Shown here piece after piece: positions 44,483-56,923 of a stretch of 64,000 nucleotides of DNA. The notes beneath the pieces are model-generated. The model ran no database searches. It worked only from the letters and a program-made list of their open reading frames with translations, and was not told the origin of the DNA. The DNA is from Alternaria dauci. Taxonomy: Eukaryota; Ascomycota; Dothideomycetes; Pleosporales; Pleosporaceae. Each line of letters starts with the position of its first letter. Positions within the stretch are counted from its first letter, which is position 1. Location: assembly GCF_042100115.1 (NCBI RefSeq), contig NC_091281.1, positions 1,798,001 to 1,862,000 on the forward strand, given 5' to 3'. The translations under genes were made by a program, and so were the position numbers.

Positions 44483-47400
44483 ATGTCAAAAAAACAGGAG
44501 CCAGATGCGGTTCAGAACCGTATTTATACTGACACAGAGCTTCGTCAAGCCGAGAAGAGGTCACCTTCGGCATTTGCGGCCTTCTTTAGAACTTTCACCT
44601 ACGCCACGTTGAGTCAATATATTCTATTGGGGATCTCGATTGTGGCCGCAATCGCTGCGGGTATCGCGCAAGCCATGGTCAACGTGGTCATGGGTGAGTT
44701 CGTACGATTGCTTGGTAGCGTCGGCACCGACGGCTTCTCTAATGACTACATGAGTGCAGTCAGCACCACTGCGTACGTAGATCTCGATTCCTCTTCGAAT
44801 ATCCAAACCTGAATGCTGACAATGTATCCTCTAGTCTTTATTTTGTTTACATCGGCATTGTCAGACTGGCTTGCATTTATCTGTATGGCTCACTGATGAC
44901 TTATGTTGCGTACCACCTAGTTCGGGCCGTTCAGCACGACTACCTACAAGCAGCTCTGCGTCAAGAGGTCGGATACTATGATCAAGGTGTTTCTGGCTCG
45001 ATTTCCACGCAAGCAACGGCAAACGGCCTCATGATTCAGTCGGGTATCTCGGAGAAGCTCGGTCTGGTTGTGCAGTCGGTGGCCACCTTCGTCGCAGCCT
45101 TTGCCATCGCCTTCATTGCCCAATGGAAGCTCACCCTGATCTTGGTGTGCATCGTTCCAGCCTCACTTCTACTCGTTGGTGGAGTTGGTGCTTACGATGC
45201 TATCAATAACCGTCAGGTGTTCAAAATCTATTCAGACGCTGCCGGCTATGCTGAAAACGTTTTGAGCGCGATGAGAACCATCAAGGCTTTTAGTTTGGAG
45301 ACGAAGACACTAGCAAAGTATAACCGCTACTTGGATATTGCATTGGAGCTCGGGAACAAGCGTAGCAAAACCTCTGGCATCATTTTTGGCGGTCAGTACT
45401 TCGTTGTCTTCGCAGGAATGGGGTTGGCATTCTGGCAAGGCTTCAGAATGATTGCACGCGAAGAGACCGATCTCGGGACTGTATTCACGTATGTACGATA
45501 TTCTGCATGTAAAGTTGTTTTCGAGGCTTGACTGACTTGAACTGATAGTGTTATCTTCTCCGTCATTATCGCCGCTTCCACAATTATGCAGACAGGGCCG
45601 AACTTCGTTACCTTCGGGCGTGCTGGGTCTGCAGCGGTGGCGCTATTCAAGCTCGTCGACAGAGAGTCTCAAATTGACTCATTGGCTACTTTTGGTATAG
45701 AGCCTGCGGCGTTGACGGGCGATATTGAGCTAGATTCTGTTAGCTTCACTTACCCGATGCGTCCCGACACTGCCGTTCTTCGCAACTTCTCGCTCAAGAT
45801 ACCTGCTGGTAAGGTGACTGCCCTCGTGGGGCCTAGCGGTTCAGGCAAGAGTACTATCATTGGCCTTCTTGAGCGGTGGTATGATCCAACGTCGGGAGAG
45901 ATCAAGATCGATGGACATGTCACCGCAAGCTTGAATGTACGATGGTTACGAACGCATGTTCGACTCGTTCAGCAAGTAGGTACCATCATGCGATCACGTA
46001 TTCTAGCTGATGTGCTGACGGAATAAGGAACCTGTACTCTTCAACGGCACCGTCTTCGATAACATCATCCATGGCCTTGTCGCTACAAAATGGCAGAAAG
46101 AATCTCGGCAGCAGCAGATGTCCCGAGCTGTTGATGCTGCAAAGCTGGCTTTTGCGCACGACTTCATCATGCAACTTCCCAATGGTTATGATACTCGTGT
46201 TGGAGAGAGAGGTGGGCTACTCTCTGGAGGCCAAAAGCAAAGGATTGCTATTGCTCGCAGTCTAATATCGGATCCTTGTATTCTCCTACTGGATGAAGCC
46301 ACTAGTGCACTTGACCCAAGTTCCGAAACCGTCGTGCAGAAAGCACTTGATAGTGCTGCACAGAATCGCACAACAATCGTTATCGCACACAAGCTATCTA
46401 CGATTTGCAATGCTGACAATATTGTGGTCATGTCTAAAGGCGAATTAGTCGAGCAAGGCACTCATGCGGAGCTATTAGATCGTAATGGGATCTACGCCAA
46501 ACTCGTGCAGGTGCAGAACCTATCGTCAGACCAGCAACAGTTCCCGGATACCAGAGATGTGTACTTGGAAGGAACAAAGAACCGAGACGTTTTCACTCAA
46601 GAAGCTATCTCTCTGGAGAAGCTAGACACCACGGGTTCACATAATCTCGACAAGGTTGGGGAAACAGAAGACTTCCAATCGTTCAAGGCAATCGGACTGC
46701 TCCATAGTTGTTTGAGACTGGCGCGATCGACTCCGGAACTACGCTGGTGGTACATTGTGGCAGGAGCTGCATGCGTATTGGGGGCTGCTGTCAACCCTGG
46801 TCAAGCCTTACTACTAGCTCAGCTCGTAGGACTCACGGAGGTTGATGATCCTACGCAGAAGGCCAACTTTCTTGCTTTGATGTTTCTGGTTCTTTCACTG
46901 GGCTGCCTCTTGTGCTACTACGCTCTGGGATGGTCCATGAACGTGATCGCAAACACTTTGAGCACGAAAGTACGCTCCGGTATGATGAAGTCCTTACTTC
47001 ACCAGGATCTACGATTTTTCGACCGGCCAGAGAATACTGTTGGCTCTATGACCGCTAGACTCGATTCTAACTCACAGGCTGTACTTGAACTGATGGGTAT
47101 CAACATATCTTTTTCCATCATATCGATCGTCAGCGTCGTCGCATGCTGTTGTATCTCCCTCGCTACGTCCTGGAAAGTCGGAGTCCTCGGAATCTTTGTC
47201 GGCCTTCCTCCTCTCATACTGTCCGGCTGGTTGCGGCTCAGGTTGGAGAAGCATTTAAACACAATCATCAGCAACTCCTTCAGTCAGAGCGCATCTTTAG
47301 CATCAGAAGCTGTCCTCGCTATCAGGACTGTATCGTCTCTTGCCATAGAAGAAGACGTATTACAGAGATACACCAGGGCGCTCGATCTTGCTATCCGCGA

Positions 47401-48466
47401 GTCTACGCCGCATCTATTTCATGTTATGATTTGGTATGCGCTCACTCAAGCCATCGAGCAATTTGTTCTTGCACTGGGCTTCTGGTGGGGGTCAAAGCTA
47501 GTCACCACTGGCGAGATCAGCTTCTCCCAATTCATGGTTTCATTCATGGCAATCTTCTTCTCTGGAATGTCCGCTGGAACACTGCTCAGCTTCACCGGTA
47601 GCTTCACCAAAGGCCACGAAGCGGCAAACTACTTCTTCTGGCTTTCAGAGCTGCAACCGACCATAACTGAAACGGATGAGAACAGTAGAGTTGCACCAAC
47701 GGAGAACTGCAAGACATATGAAATCAACGATCTGAACTTTTCATACCCGCTTGCGCCAACAAATCGAGTTTTGAATGGTGTCTCTATTAGCATTCAACGT
47801 GGCGAGTTCGTGGCATTCGTAGGCGCATCGGGGTGCGGTAAGAGTACCATGATCGCTCTCCTCGAACGCTTCTATGATCCGACAAGTGGAAGCATCGTTG
47901 TGGATTCCCAGCTTCTTCGAAAGATGAGCCCGAGGAACTACCGCCGGAACGTCTCTCTTGTTCAACAGGAACCATGCTTATTCCCAGGCTCCGTGCGTGA
48001 GAACATCATGCATGGCGTGGACGTTGCTAACATCTCTGATGCAGAGGTGGAGGCGGCTTGTCGAGCGGCCAATGTCTGGGAGTTTGTTTCCTCCCTCCCG
48101 GAAGGCCTCGACACACTCTGTGGTGTGGGCGGTAGCCAGTTCTCTGGTGGCCAGAGGCAGCGTATCGCCATTGCGAGGGCTCTGATCCGCCAGCCAAAGG
48201 TTCTTCTGCTAGACGAAGCGACGAGTGCTCTAGACACTGGATCAGAGCGCGTGGTGCAGACTGCTTTGACGGATGCTGCTTGCGGCAACAGGATCACCAT
48301 CGCCGTTGCTCATCGCCTGTCGACTGTTTGCAGAGCCGACCGCATCTTCGTCTTCTCAGGCGGTCGAATTGTTGAGGCTGGAACTCATGAGGAGCTGCTC
48401 CGGCAGAACGGCATGTATGCTAAGATGTGTCAAGCTCAGAGCTTAGATCGTGTGATATCTGCTTGA
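44483..48466 (+). CDS. ABCB-type (MDR/P-glycoprotein) full ABC transporter (1269 aa)
   Basis: ATP-driven exporter with the TMD-NBD-TMD-NBD layout. Exons are 44483-44772, 44835-45488, 45549-45975 and 46028-48466; introns of 62, 60 and 52 bases, 1270 codons with the stop. NBD1 has Walker A GPSGSGKST, signature LLSGGQKQ and Walker B ILLLDEATSALD. NBD2 has GASGCGKST, QFSGGQRQ and VLLLDEATSALD. Each half carries about six hydrophobic segments. All key ATPase residues are present, so both sites look competent. Probable plasma-membrane efflux pump for toxic or secondary metabolites. The divergent Zn2Cys6 gene is its likely regulator. Confidence 0.95.
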
Positions 48467-48632
48467 TGAATTTCGGATTGTTCTATTGCAGAATCCTCAC
48501 GAGACAACAGCATAGGACGTAGTCACCAATGAATTCCAATGAGCATGATGTTGAGCAGTGGTGAAGGTCCAAACTGATGTTGAATTGAATAGAACACGAC
48601 TGCTACAGCAACGACATTGAATTGATCAGAAA

Positions 48633-51085
48633 TCATGGTTTCCGATAAGTCAGACGAAGGCGGCCGTTGTCAACACCAAGAGCTGGGTCACCCGCAGGGC
48701 ACCAGTCGTCAAACACCCGTACCGATAAAAGACGCTGTTGATCGATCTCATAAGGATCAGTGCAGGGCCTTCTGTCCGGATTCACCGTTGAATATGCAAT
48801 GTAGATTTTGCCCCCCCACACCGCAGCGGATATCCCTCCTTTAGTCTCGAACGGACTTAGGCCATAGTCGACAATACTTGGTGTGTTCTGTTCGATCTCA
48901 TGCCCATAGATGATAGTGACTCGTATCTTGAAATGCGTGTCTGCATAGAAGTAGTAGATCGCATCTCTGAAAGCGCAGGCACAAGCAGGGTAAGGAGATG
49001 GTGTATGGGCCTGCACACTGCAATAATTTCTCCAGCTGTTTTGGGTCTCTTCATCCACACGTGCTTGCTGTCGAATGTGACGAAGATGCAAACGATTGTA
49101 CTGTTGAGGATGCAGATATTTGGAGCCTTACTAATCAGGTTGTCGCCGAAAGTTGATGCCGTCCAGGAGGAAGACGTGTGCAGTTTGTCGAAGAACCAGA
49201 GTCGTTGGTCGAGACCTTGAGCAGCGAGAGTCAGACTACGGCCGTCGGCGACAATGTCTACTCGTGTTGGGACGCTATGGGTTCCAAGTCGCTGCACATC
49301 GTCATGGATTAGCAGTTTATCTGAAACAGCAATATAGCCATCTTTGTCGAACGCTACAGCCTAATACAAAATCCCTCCATAATCCTCCATAGCAACAATG
49401 CCATTGACATTGTTGCCCCTCGTCATATTCCAAGAATTGAGGTCACCTGATTCGAGTGTAGTTACTACGTGACCCGGATAGTTGTCGTGTTGACGAACGC
49501 GACTAATATACAGCCTATGGTCACCACCACCTCCTCCATTAAATCTGATAGCGGTCTCATACTTGCTGTTCCCCATGAACATGTGGTCCAGAGCTGGGAG
49601 GTTCCAGGGCATGTAAGCCTCCGCAACCTTGTCATCATGGTTCGTGAAGATGCTCAGGAAGTCGCCAACGAGTTTCGAGATATGCTGCACCCAGAAAAGG
49701 ACTTGGTTCCGCATGCTATATCCTGGGAGCTGCCCCAACAACTCGTCCCAGATTGGGTCGCCTGAGATAACTTGCATCTCCGTACTCTTCTTTGAGATCG
49801 CGTATGATACGTCGATTAAATCTCTGTACCACTTGCTATTGCTGTGGTCCGCTTCCCAACAAACGATGTGTGCTGAGAGAGTATGATCGACGCGGCCATC
49901 GAACAGAGCGTAACTCGATGGAAAATCGTGCCCAGAGTCAGTCTTGACAGAGCCTATCTCTGAAGTCACATGCTTTGACGCGAGATGATCTCCAGAGTCA
50001 GCACCAGATGCCAAAGAGTAGTAGATCTCATCTTTCCCTACCTCCCCCGATTCTTTGATGCAGTAGTGGAATGTGCAGACCTGTCAACAATCAAGCTAGC
50101 TTAATTACTATTAAGCTGGCGCATTAAGCTAGCTATTTAATTAAGCTAAGCTAGGGTAGAGGTATAGATTAATTAAGCTAAGCTAGCTTATAGTAGCTTA
50201 ATTAATTAGCTTAATTAGCTTAATAGAATTAATAGCTACGTAATAGCTAAGTAGTACCCCTTAGATAAATAGGATTACGTAGTAATAACATTACGTAGTA
50301 ATAAGACTACGTAAGGATACCCTGTACTATCCCTATTTTAGCTATTTTAAGAGGTACCCCTTAGTTATTAAGCTAAATAAGCTAAGCTTATAGATTTTAA
50401 TTATTAAGCTAATTAAGCTAAACTAAGGTAGAGGTACCTACTAATTAAGCTAAGCTAGGGTACCTAGCTTACTTAGCTTAATTGTTGACAAGTCTGGGAA
50501 TGTGGGTTGAAGCTTGACACGAGGACCCTTGAACAAAGAACTCATCGTGTTGTTACTATTGACTGACGCTTCAGGTTCACTCCAGAAGACGGTCGTGGAC
50601 CTTCCTGCTTGCGCAGATGCCGCTTCGAATGCTTCATTGTCCAAGCCGATCCTTTCACCCGTCAGGGGATCGATCATTCTAACATTGGCGTCAAATTGCG
50701 GAGATGTGCCCTGGACGCCGATTCCCTTGGAGGCGATATCCTTCTGAAGATGTTCTACGGTGTATGGCTCGTCATCGCCAAGAGACAAGGTTGCCGTAGT
50801 CAGCCAGCCACCTCCGGATTTAGAACGTCGGGCAGATGATACTGCTTCAATGTAGGCATCGAGCTCGTCGTCGCCGTCAACGACCGTGTCGAATAGCCCC
50901 GTAGTCCAAGCTTCGAGCTTGCTAAGCGGTGCTTTGCCCCTTCGCTTTCGGTCCAGAGCATGAAGAGCAATGGACGTGAAAAGATGAAAGTCCTTCGATG
51001 GACCTGAAGCAGTCCGCATGTTCGTGCCTTGCAAACCAGCACGCAGACGACCGATTCTTTCTTCTCTTGTTGGGAAGGTGGGCAT
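48633..51085 (-). pseudogene. Broken gene of unknown function carrying a hAT-like MITE
   Basis: The gene starts at 51085 (MPTFPTREERIGRLRAGLQG) and reads openly to the element at 50076-50496. Beyond it the same frame resumes (YCIKESGEVGKDEIYYSLAS) if one copy of the 8-base target duplication is removed. A TAG at 49361-49363 then interrupts the frame, which continues (AVAFDKDGYIAVSDKLL). A likely 50-base intron (48967-49016) leads to DAIYYFYADTHFKIRVTII and the final TGA at 48633. The rest looks like a beta-rich protein of some 750 residues (HRLYISRVRQ, LDQRLWFFDKL, GKIYIAY). I do not recognise the family. With one insertion and one nonsense codon it is a recent pseudogene, or the element is spliced out. 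Confidence 0.7.
50076..50496. mobile_element. hAT-like MITE, 421 bp
   Basis: Terminal inverted repeats of about 23 bases with two C/T differences begin CAGACYTGTCAACAATYAAG at both ends. An 8-base target duplication, GGAATGTG, lies at 50068-50075 and 50497-50504. CAG-type ends plus 8-base duplications are marks of the hAT superfamily. The interior is very AT-rich, made of recurring TTAAGCTA/TAGCTTAA words; ATTACGTAGTAATA occurs twice (50274-50287 and 50290-50303). No transposase is encoded, so it is non-autonomous. Confidence 0.85.
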
Positions 51086-53051
51086 GATTGGTTGTTCAAA
51101 ATGATTGATTGGTTGATCTTCTTGTAGTTTGGGTTCGTCAACTGATGTTGGCGACTACCAACAGTACCGCGGAGGGTGCTTAATATAGGGCGCGACGGCT
51201 CCCTAGTGGAAGTTGAACACAGCAGACGGAGGGGCAGAAACACACGTTTCCATTGGGAGCAGTATCAGGCGTTGGCTCTGAACCTTGTGGAAGACGCAAC
51301 AGAGCGCCTTTGTCCAATGCCGTATCTGCCCGTCGAATAAATAAGACATCAAGCCATAGATAAAATGGAAGAAGCAAAAGCTAGAGCTGGTGGGTGCACC
51401 AATAGCCATGTCAGATCGACTTCTTCAACAAAAATGTGGTTGCGACCTCCGAGTGCGTCAGCATATGTGCCCAGACTGAGAAAAGCACTTTTCGTGGTCA
51501 TCGGTTCAGAAAAGTCACAGCTTGCATGCGTTGATCCCACCACTTTGAAGTAGGTGTGAATAGATTTTCGATCCTTCTGTGCGGCATAAATGGTTTGACT
51601 CCTGAGGAGACATTGAAATTTCTGCATGTGTGGTCAGCTCCCAGGATGATAGGCGTAAATGACACAATCTAAATGACAGATGGTATGTAGCGGGTAGCGC
51701 CGAAGTACCATGTCACCTCGCCAGAAAGAGCATAACGTCTGGCGCATACAATTGCAGTGGAAGCTTGCGGGTGGAGCCGCGAAGTTTGGACGGGCCGTTG
51801 GCGGTTGCTGCCCAGGATGCAGGAAGTCGCGCTAGTCGCTTGCTTCTTCGCGTGACGACGGGCCCATGCACATGAAGAATATAATGAATGGCTTGCTGTC
51901 GCTTCGCGGGGTCTCAACACGTTGGCTTCTAGTTGTATGATGAGTCAAATCGACCAATTGGGCGCTTTCTTCCTACTCTATCGTGGGTCGACAGGCTACT
52001 TCGTAAGATGGTGTCGAGCAATCTCACGCCAGGCAAGTTCGGGGAAATGCTACACAAGTCTTCTCAGGGTTAAATTTCCGCCAAACCTCAATACCTTGCC
52101 GCTTGCGCACGTTTGCGGTGTTGCTGCGAAAGTTATGAAATTATGGTGCGCAAGAGCATCCATATTCTCGTGTCAATCGAGTGTCCCGATTACATCGCCC
52201 CCGTGTAGTTGATTTATGGAAACCGAGAAATTCAGCTATAGGGTGAGGGAACTCTATGGCCGAGATAGGTGTATTGAGCACGAAGTAGCACAGGTTGAGG
52301 GGAAGCTGTACTCTGGCAAATTTGATGTTCGTCGCACAGACCACACCTCACGTGATCATGGGCGGGATTGGGGATCCGACTAACGACACGTGGAGACACC
52401 TCTTGTTCTACTTGCATTGGTTCCGCAACCATCTGTTGGTCGCAGCATCGCGAATACCCATTATCGCTTCTGCAGGAATCAGCCACAGCTGGGTCTATCT
52501 CTTCGCTCCAAGAGACGTATCAAGTCTCTACGCTCATCTTCGACTATGCATGCCGAGCACGTCCGTCCCTTCTGTGGCGCAGCGTGTCACGAGACTGCTC
52601 TTGCACTCACGGAAGCAACCACGACATCAAGTTTCTTCCTGATGAACAGGCAGTCGGCACAAGGTGATACCCCAACGGCTGAACTCGTTGTCCACTTTCG
52701 TGCGGAGCACCAGCGCATTCCAGACTTTTACCAGATTAAAGATCTCCGCAGTGCTTCCGATCCTTGAGCTGCACAAGGGTTGCATGCTTCAGGAAGCGTT
52801 GAACAACATGCGGGGCTCTCAAAGACAACCAATACACACCACATTCGCTGTTGTACAAACACCCCGCATCATGCATAACGTGTACAGCCTGCACTGGTCT
52901 CAATGGATTTCTCCCGTATGACATCGCGAGGTTCGGTTGAACTCAATCACTTGTTATAAGAGTCTAGTTAAAGTCGTCCCACGTTTGAAAAAAATCATAT
53001 ATCGCCGGCAACCTAAAGCAACCTCATTTGTTTTGCTTAAAGCTCAGAAAA
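51086..53051. other. Intergenic stretch, no supported gene
   Basis: About 2 kb. Short frames occur, the most protein-like being 52216-52395 on the plus strand (METEKFSYRVRELYGRDRCI...), but none shows family motifs or splice-linked continuation. It could hold gene relics. Confidence 0.4.
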
Positions 53052-54725
53052 ATGATGCGGCAGGAATTAGCCATCGGCTCTCTCCCCAACCTGCTCTCGG
53101 AATACCGAATACTCGTCGGCGTTGTCCTGTTGTTCACTTACGTCATTGGCAACGCAATTTACCAGCTATACATCAGCCCTCTGTCAAAGTTCCCAGGTCC
53201 AAAACTAGCTGCAGTAACATTGTACTACGAGATCTACTATGATGTGTTCCGATGGGGTAGATACTGGGCGGAGATAAAGAAGATGCATGAGAAGTATGGT
53301 ATGTTACGACGCTGATATCAGCAAGTAACAAGATTTACTCATATCTTCTGGCATACAGATTGACCTTGACCAGGCCCCATAGTCCGCATCAGTCCTCATG
53401 AGCTCCACGTCTCGGATCCTGCCTTCATTGAAACGTTATACACTCGATCCGCACCACGCGACAAATACAGTTTCATGACTGCTCAATTTGGCAATCCTTT
53501 AACAACTTTCAGTACGAACGATCACTACCACCACCGTATCCGCCGCGCAGCTATCAATCCTTTCTTTTCCAAACAACGCGTGATGAGCCTGCACGATATG
53601 ATTTGGACATACGTTGAAAAGTTATGTACGAGATTTGAAGAGTACAACGATGCGAAAAAACCCATACCCACAGGTCAAGCGTTCAGTTGTTTGGCCGCAG
53701 ATATAATCATCAAATACTCTATGGGTGTGGAGCAAAGGTCTCTCGACGATCTTGATTTCGCGCCATACTTTACGCAGGCCAATAAAAGGCTCTTGTCTAC
53801 AACTATCGTTACCCGCCACGCGCCTTGGTTGCACTTTATCATCAACGCTTTGCCACGGAACTGGGTCGCCAAACGAAGTCTCGAGTACGCGGCAATGATG
53901 GATTTCCGGCAAATGAATATCCGACGAGTGCAGGACGTGTTTGCACGCAAGGAAAAGGCCAAGCATGGATCTGTCAATGCAGACGGCAACTCGGCCAGCC
54001 AGCATACGGTCTTTGATGACCTAGTTGACAGCGACCTAACACCCGAAGAGAGGACTCTCGAGAGACTCAGCCAAGAAAGTCAGGTCATCGTCGGCGCTGG
54101 ACTCGACACAACCGGCAATACATTGGATGCAATCCTCTTCCACCTTCTTGACAATCCGTCTACCCATGCAAAGCTGAAGGCGGAACTAGTATCAGCAATG
54201 CCAGATCCACACGAACGCAAGCCACTTGTCGAACTAGAGAGACTGCCCTACCTCACCGCCGTCATCAACGAAGCCCTCAGGATGAGCAACGGTATTTCGA
54301 TCCGCAACGCGCGCCTCGCACACTCACCCATGGTTTATCAAGACTACATCATCCCCGCATTCACCCCTGTCAGCATGACCGCGCCCTTGATTCACACCAA
54401 CAAATCAATTTTTCCTGAACCAAACTCATTTATCCCAGAGCGTTGGCTGGATGAGAATGGTTTTGTTGGTGCTAGAACATTGGATGGGCAATCATTGGAC
54501 AGGTTCCTCATAGCGTTCGGTCGAGGCGCAAGATCGTGCGTGGGTATCAACTTGGCGTATGCAGAGCTGCGGATTTGTATTGCCGCAGTGGTCAGGCGGT
54601 TCGACATGGAGCTCTTTGACTCGACCCGGAAAGACGTCGATTTAGTACACGATCTCTTCATGCCTACTGTCGATCGAAGCAGCAAGGGCGTACACGTGCT
54701 AGTCAAGCAGACACTTCGATCCTAG
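53052..54725 (+). CDS. Cytochrome P450 monooxygenase (532 aa)
   Basis: Haem-thiolate oxygenase anchored in the ER membrane. Exon 1 is 53052-53298, the intron 53299-53373, exon 2 53374-54725. The start has two adjacent ATGs; I use the first. A hydrophobic anchor ([21 protein letters not shown]) precedes the FPGPKLAA hinge. The oxygen-binding helix has [11 protein letters not shown], the ExxR is EALR, and the haem ligand Cys lies in [17 protein letters not shown]. All canonical parts are present. The hinge and FPGPKLAA style resemble fungal secondary-metabolism P450s related to trichodiene oxygenases. Substrate unknown. Confidence 0.93.
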
Positions 54726-56923
54726 CGGTGGCACTTTCATGTTCATTCAAATATGGTGTGCCTCCGTACTCTGTTCTTTCATGCCTGAATCGTGGTGCAT
54801 CCTCGATGGTTCTACGCATTAAGCACGCTGCAGTCGTGCCAAGGATGTCTAGACCATGTGCTTGGATCGCACTCTGAGTGGCGCATCGTGGGCTACGCTC
54901 ATGCTTAGCTTTGGCTTGGCTTCACGAAGCGCTTCGCTTTCTGGTCTTGTTCGGCGGCGATACACGATCATTTCAGCGATGCAGTAACCAGAACTGGGCG
55001 AGGTCATATAAATCACGGACATAAACCTGCATTGTATCTAGAGGAAGCGATATCGTTGCGCTACGTCTTTTATAACTTTGGTGCCGTAGGCATACAGCAG
55101 CCGTAAGTGCATCTTTGACTCCACAGGCTTTCGCAAGGCTGCATCCGTGTTAAGTCATGCATCGCTTTCGGGTTTTCTTAGACATGCATCTGCCGCGTCT
55201 CTGTCGCACCCCGCTACTGATGACTGCGAGACTAGGATTGCCGTCTCATGGATCTCAATCAGATTGGGACTAGACAGCGCAGTACGGCCAGGTTCAAGCA
55301 CCGGAGAATAAAACAGACTTGATATTTGGTTGTTCAGGCGAGAGTGGAATGCATCCGTTCAGGCACACCCGCATGTGGTGGAGACAGACTAACAATCGAC
55401 TTCCACAAGCCACGCGCCCATGCTATGTCCACGTACCTGGACCTGGGATCTAGGTTCAAAGCGGATTCTCTTGAGCCCAGAATCTGATCCGGCTATTGCC
55501 GTTAGAGTCTGGGGACGCAAGGCGGGGCTTCCGAGAGACCTACGACTAGTTTAGGTATTGCGCTATCCCCTCGCACCAATCCAATGGTTCGCGAAGCTGT
55601 CCACCCGCCTCTGGTATGAACATTCTTACAATTACTACCGTTATGTTACCCCTGCGACGATCGAAACGTGGAAGGTCGATCAAACCGTTCGCTACGCTAG
55701 CTGTGACGATCCACAAGACCGTGCAGCCGGAAAGAACGAGGCATCGATGCGTCCGCTCCCGCGCCATCTCCACGAAACCCAGGAACGTGATCTTGGCGCC
55801 GTAGTCTCCTGCTCTAGGCTTATATTTTCTTGCAAAGGTGTGGTATCGATAGACAGTCACGGATTAGCAGTGTATTTGTCAGTCGTTATTGAGGTGGAAT
55901 ATTATCTTCATCACATCGATGGAGTATTGACCAAGACCACAAAACTGCGAGCTTGATTGTCGAAGATGATAGTATATCTGTAGAGATGACCTGTCGCATT
56001 GAAAGGTTAAGCCTTGAAGACGGAATTTCTGATACGACGTTCTGAGCCACGACTTCAACGATGGTCATGACACACATCAAGCGGTACTGTATCAGGTCCT
56101 AGATTCGGGAAACGAAATCGAGTTCCTGTTGGGCGAACGAAAAGCATCATGAATCAAGATAGTGTTGACCCTGAGAACAAGCTCCGCCTCGGCACTAGCC
56201 TTAGGCAGCGCTCGTGCTTCCGGAATGCGTCCCGGAGTGCGTCCCGGACTGCTAGGCTTCTTAGGGCCAAACCTTAGATAGCAACTAGCCGGCACTGCTC
56301 TCTTCTGATTGGTAACTGTATCACTCCTTGGCGCCTTGTATGGAACGAAGCAACCAACATAAAGGGCCAGCCGTCTGTGAGACGCGCTAAGATCTAAGCT
56401 GCAGGTTCCGCCACGAGATCGTGCTAACTTACTCGAGCCTATAACGGAACAGCCCCCGTGCAATGAAAATGCTCAAACATTACAATTAAGAAATCTTGCA
56501 CGAGGCTGGTCCCGACTAATAAGCCTCTCCACCAAGCAGGTACCCAGCTTGGCGTACTTCCGATAGCGTACACGGGGCGTTGTTCAAAGTGACTCCTAAC
56601 GCAAAGTTCTAGACCCGGGGTACGTTTATGGTCATTACGGCCCAGAACCAAGGAGTGAACGAGGATTTGCATTCCTGGTCAGCATCGATCGAGAACCGTA
56701 ACCAAGAACAAATTCCAGATGATGTTGGTCCAGGGGACGTTCGAAGAGCGTTGCGCTTTACATCCGAAAAGACATAAAGACGAGGAATTCTTCGCGAAAA
56801 CAGAAAGCATCCTCAGCAACTTCAGCTCCGAGCATCCAGCTTCACTCTCGCTCTCCATCTCTCGTTCTATTCGGCATTTCTCGGTCGATCTCTTCTCTCG
56901 CTTACTCCGAAACATCATTCACT
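54726..56923. other. Gene-poor stretch before the secreted protein gene
   Basis: About 2.2 kb. Frames at 55558-55956 (plus) and 55546-55860 (minus) overlap each other and lack recognisable motifs. The last 200 bases should be promoter and leader of the 56924 gene (pyrimidine-rich 56830-56910). Confidence 0.4.

Noticed and set aside
52216..52395. 59-residue frame METEKFSYRVRELYGRDRC...
   Set aside because: Somewhat protein-like but isolated, short and without splice partner or family match.
55546..55956. Overlapping frames on both strands upstream of the secreted protein gene
   Set aside because: Neither has motifs or supported splice sites.
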